This document shows, piece by piece, positions 6,386 to 8,371 of a DNA stretch of 8,371 nt. The stretch is from Bacteroidota bacterium (GTDB lineage Bacteria > Bacteroidota > Bacteroidia > Bacteroidales > JAADJA01). The position numbers were made by a program, and so were the translations under genes. Where the stretch lies: positions 1 through 8,371 of the forward strand of contig JAJRTT010000169.1 of NCBI GenBank assembly GCA_024278155.1. Direction: 5' to 3'. The notes beneath the pieces are model-generated. The model did not search any database, was not told where the DNA came from, and saw only the letters and a list, made by a program, of their open reading frames with translations. Within the stretch, counting starts at the first letter, position 1. Each line of letters starts with the position of its first letter.

Positions 6386-8344
6386 ATGAAACACCTTATC
6401 CTCGGAACGGCCGGTCATGTTGACCACGGGAAAACGGCACTGATAAAAGCATTGACCGATATCGACTGCGACACCCACAAAGAAGAAAAAGAACGGGGGA
6501 TCACTATCAACCTGGGATTTTCACACCTGACACTCCCTTCGGGCGAATCGCTCGGAATCGTGGATGTTCCAGGACATAAAGATTTTATAAAAACCATGGT
6601 GGCCGGGGCTTTCGGGATCGACATTGTCCTTTTGACGGTGGCAGCCGACAGCGGTGTGATGCCCCAAACCGCCGAACACCTGAAAATAATCGAGATGCTG
6701 GGCGTAAAACATGGGATCGTTGTTTTGACAAAAATCGATTTGGTGGACGAGGAAATGTTGGAGCTTGCCCAAATGGAAATTGCCGAATTCCTGGAAGGGA
6801 CCATTTTTGAGGACGTGCCCATTGTTGGGGTTTCTTCCCATACGGGCAAAGGCCTGGACGAACTTGTGTCCAAGATTGCCGAAACAATCCCAAAAACCGG
6901 GGAACGGAAAAGCACAGATTATTTCAGGATGTACATCGACCGGATATTCAATGTGAAAGGGATTGGCTTTGTGGTAACGGGAACTGTTTTGGAAGGGGAA
7001 ATCGAAACGGGAACAGAAGTTTTCCTGTTACCGGGAAAAAACAAAAAAATAAAAATCCGGAATATTGAACGGCATGGAGAGCATGTGGACAAAGTATTTA
7101 GTGGCGACCGGGCCGCCCTTAACCTTACCGGAATGAAACTTGAGGATTACCAACGTGGAATGGTCTTGTCCGACAAACAGTTCGAGGAAACTTCGATGAT
7201 AGATGCCACAATCAGCATGTTCGATATTAATCATGAAATGAAGCTATGGTCGAAAGCAATCCTCTATTCCGGCACTTTTGAATGTTCGGCACGGGTTCAC
7301 TTGCTGGACAAAGACAACCTGAAACCGGGGGAAACCGCCATTGCCCAGATCCACCTCGACAAACCGGCCATCCTGATAAACAAGGATAAATTCATCATTC
7401 GTAATTCATCAAACGACATTACGCTTGGAGGAGGTACAATCATCGACACATCACCGCTCCACCACAGGAAGAGAACAACAAAACTCATCGAAACCCTGAA
7501 AGACCTTGCCGATGCTACTTTGCACAGCGACAAAATATTCAACCTCATCAAAATCGAGATCAAAAAGGAAAAGTTGCCGGTTTTTGCGGAAAGCATTGCG
7601 GACAGATTAAGCCTTTCCGAAAAGGAAGTTCTGGATGAATGCCAAACCAACAATGATGGGACTGTGCATATCAGTTTATCTTCAGGAAAACCTGTCCTGA
7701 CCGATATCAATGCCCACAAAAATTATTACGACAAGATTATTGAGACAATTGAACTTTGGCACAAAAAAAACCCAATCCTGGAAGAAGGGCTTGACACAAA
7801 AGAGTTTTATGGAAAATTTGGTTATGCGAAAAATGAAGCAGGGAAACCCTATCTCGAAAGCTTAATGGAGCAAATCCTAATGGATGGCCTGATAAGAAAG
7901 GTGGGGAATACTTTTGCACTAAAGGGGCACAGCGTTAAAGTCGATCCAAAAACCCAAAAACAACTTGAATGGCTTGAAAACAAAATCAGGGACACAGGAA
8001 TGGACATCCCCGACAACAAGAAAATCGAAGAAGCAGCATTGTCGGAAAAAATCAACAAGGACAGGTTGAAGATGTTGTTGAAATACCTTGCACGACAAAG
8101 TAAACTGGTTTTTCACCGGGGCGAATACCTGCACACGGACATTGTTGACAAATCGAGAAGGACTTTGTTCGATATTCTAAAGGACAGGGAAAGAGGGATG
8201 AACGAAAAGGAAATCCGCTTGCTGTTGGACAGTACCAAAAAATTCGTTAAACTTATTATCGGGATATTTGTTGAGGAAGGGACAGTCTATCAACAAACTT
8301 TTTATGTGATGATAACGAAAAAAGGGAAAGAGTTGACAGGATAA
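6386..8344 (+). CDS. selB: Selenocysteine-specific elongation factor SelB
   Basis: SelB is a GTPase that carries Sec-tRNA(Sec) to the ribosome and binds the SECIS hairpin of the mRNA. At 652 residues it is slightly longer than E. coli SelB (614). Domain I holds GHVDHGKT (10-17, G1), ERGITINLGF (36-45, G2), DVPGH (60-64, G3) and TKID (115-118, G4). Domain II follows from about 178 (YFRMYIDRIFNVKGIGFVVTG); its D185-R186 align with the Asp-Arg placed in the Sec pocket of E. coli SelB. Domain III spans roughly 265-350. Residues about 390-652 are the C-terminal winged-helix repeats that bind SECIS RNA, ending in the typical LLDSTKKFVKLIIGIFVEEGTV. The C-terminal part is complete, so true SECIS-dependent decoding is expected. 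The stop TAA is followed at once by TGA. It is co-transcribed with selA. Confidence 0.97.
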   Translation: MKHLILGTAGHVDHGKTALIKALTDIDCDTHKEEKERGITINLGFSHLTLPSGESLGIVDVPGHKDFIKTMVAGAFGIDIVLLTVAADSGVMPQTAEHLKIIEMLGVKHGIVVLTKIDLVDEEMLELAQMEIAEFLEGTIFEDVPIVGVSSHTGKGLDELVSKIAETIPKTGERKSTDYFRMYIDRIFNVKGIGFVVTGTVLEGEIETGTEVFLLPGKNKKIKIRNIERHGEHVDKVFSGDRAALNLTGMKLEDYQRGMVLSDKQFEETSMIDATISMFDINHEMKLWSKAILYSGTFECSARVHLLDKDNLKPGETAIAQIHLDKPAILINKDKFIIRNSSNDITLGGGTIIDTSPLHHRKRTTKLIETLKDLADATLHSDKIFNLIKIEIKKEKLPVFAESIADRLSLSEKEVLDECQTNNDGTVHISLSSGKPVLTDINAHKNYYDKIIETIELWHKKNPILEEGLDTKEFYGKFGYAKNEAGKPYLESLMEQILMDGLIRKVGNTFALKGHSVKVDPKTQKQLEWLENKIRDTGMDIPDNKKIEEAALSEKINKDRLKMLLKYLARQSKLVFHRGEYLHTDIVDKSRRTLFDILKDRERGMNEKEIRLLLDSTKKFVKLIIGIFVEEGTVYQQTFYVMITKKGKELTG

Positions 8345-8371
8345 TGACCAAATAAAGATTGAAATAATGTA

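Overview
The window looks like a chromosomal piece from a member of the Bacteroidota (Bacteroidetes). Two genes end in type IX secretion (T9SS) type A sorting domains. One minus-strand promoter matches the Bacteroidetes -7 consensus TAnnTTTG, and the genes lack clear Shine-Dalgarno sequences. The genus cannot be told from this sequence.

Layout: a minus-strand YciH/SUI1-family translation factor gene (233-580) is followed by about 440 bases without a gene. Then comes a plus-strand series: a secreted beta-propeller protein (1021-2661), a second secreted multidomain protein (2671-4461), a selenocysteine tRNA with anticodon TCA (4590-4683), selA (4933-6378) and selB (6386-8344). A 37-bp hairpin-forming unit is repeated three times directly in front of selA.

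The main point is that both secreted-protein genes are interrupted by a single in-frame TGA (2164-2166 and 3700-3702). In each case the same reading frame continues with a coherent protein that ends in a T9SS signal. In the first gene, readthrough gives a seven-repeat propeller; in the second it continues a single domain. The two TGA sites sit in a similar peptide context (Y-x-L-x-U-G-[S/T]). Both are followed about 20 nt downstream by the bases TTTGTT and then ACGA, placed in possible hairpins with the right spacing for a bacterial SECIS element. The genes directly downstream are the Sec tRNA, the enzyme that charges it with selenium and the dedicated elongation factor. The simplest reading is that these are two undescribed, surface-exported selenoproteins clustered with their decoding machinery.

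How the parts would work together: SelA converts Ser-tRNA(Sec) to Sec-tRNA(Sec) with selenophosphate. SelB-GTP delivers it to UGA codons marked by the hairpins, giving two Sec-containing proteins. These would cross the inner membrane through their signal peptides and leave through the T9SS. No selD (selenophosphate synthetase) is present, so it must be elsewhere. The biochemical job of the two secreted proteins is unknown.
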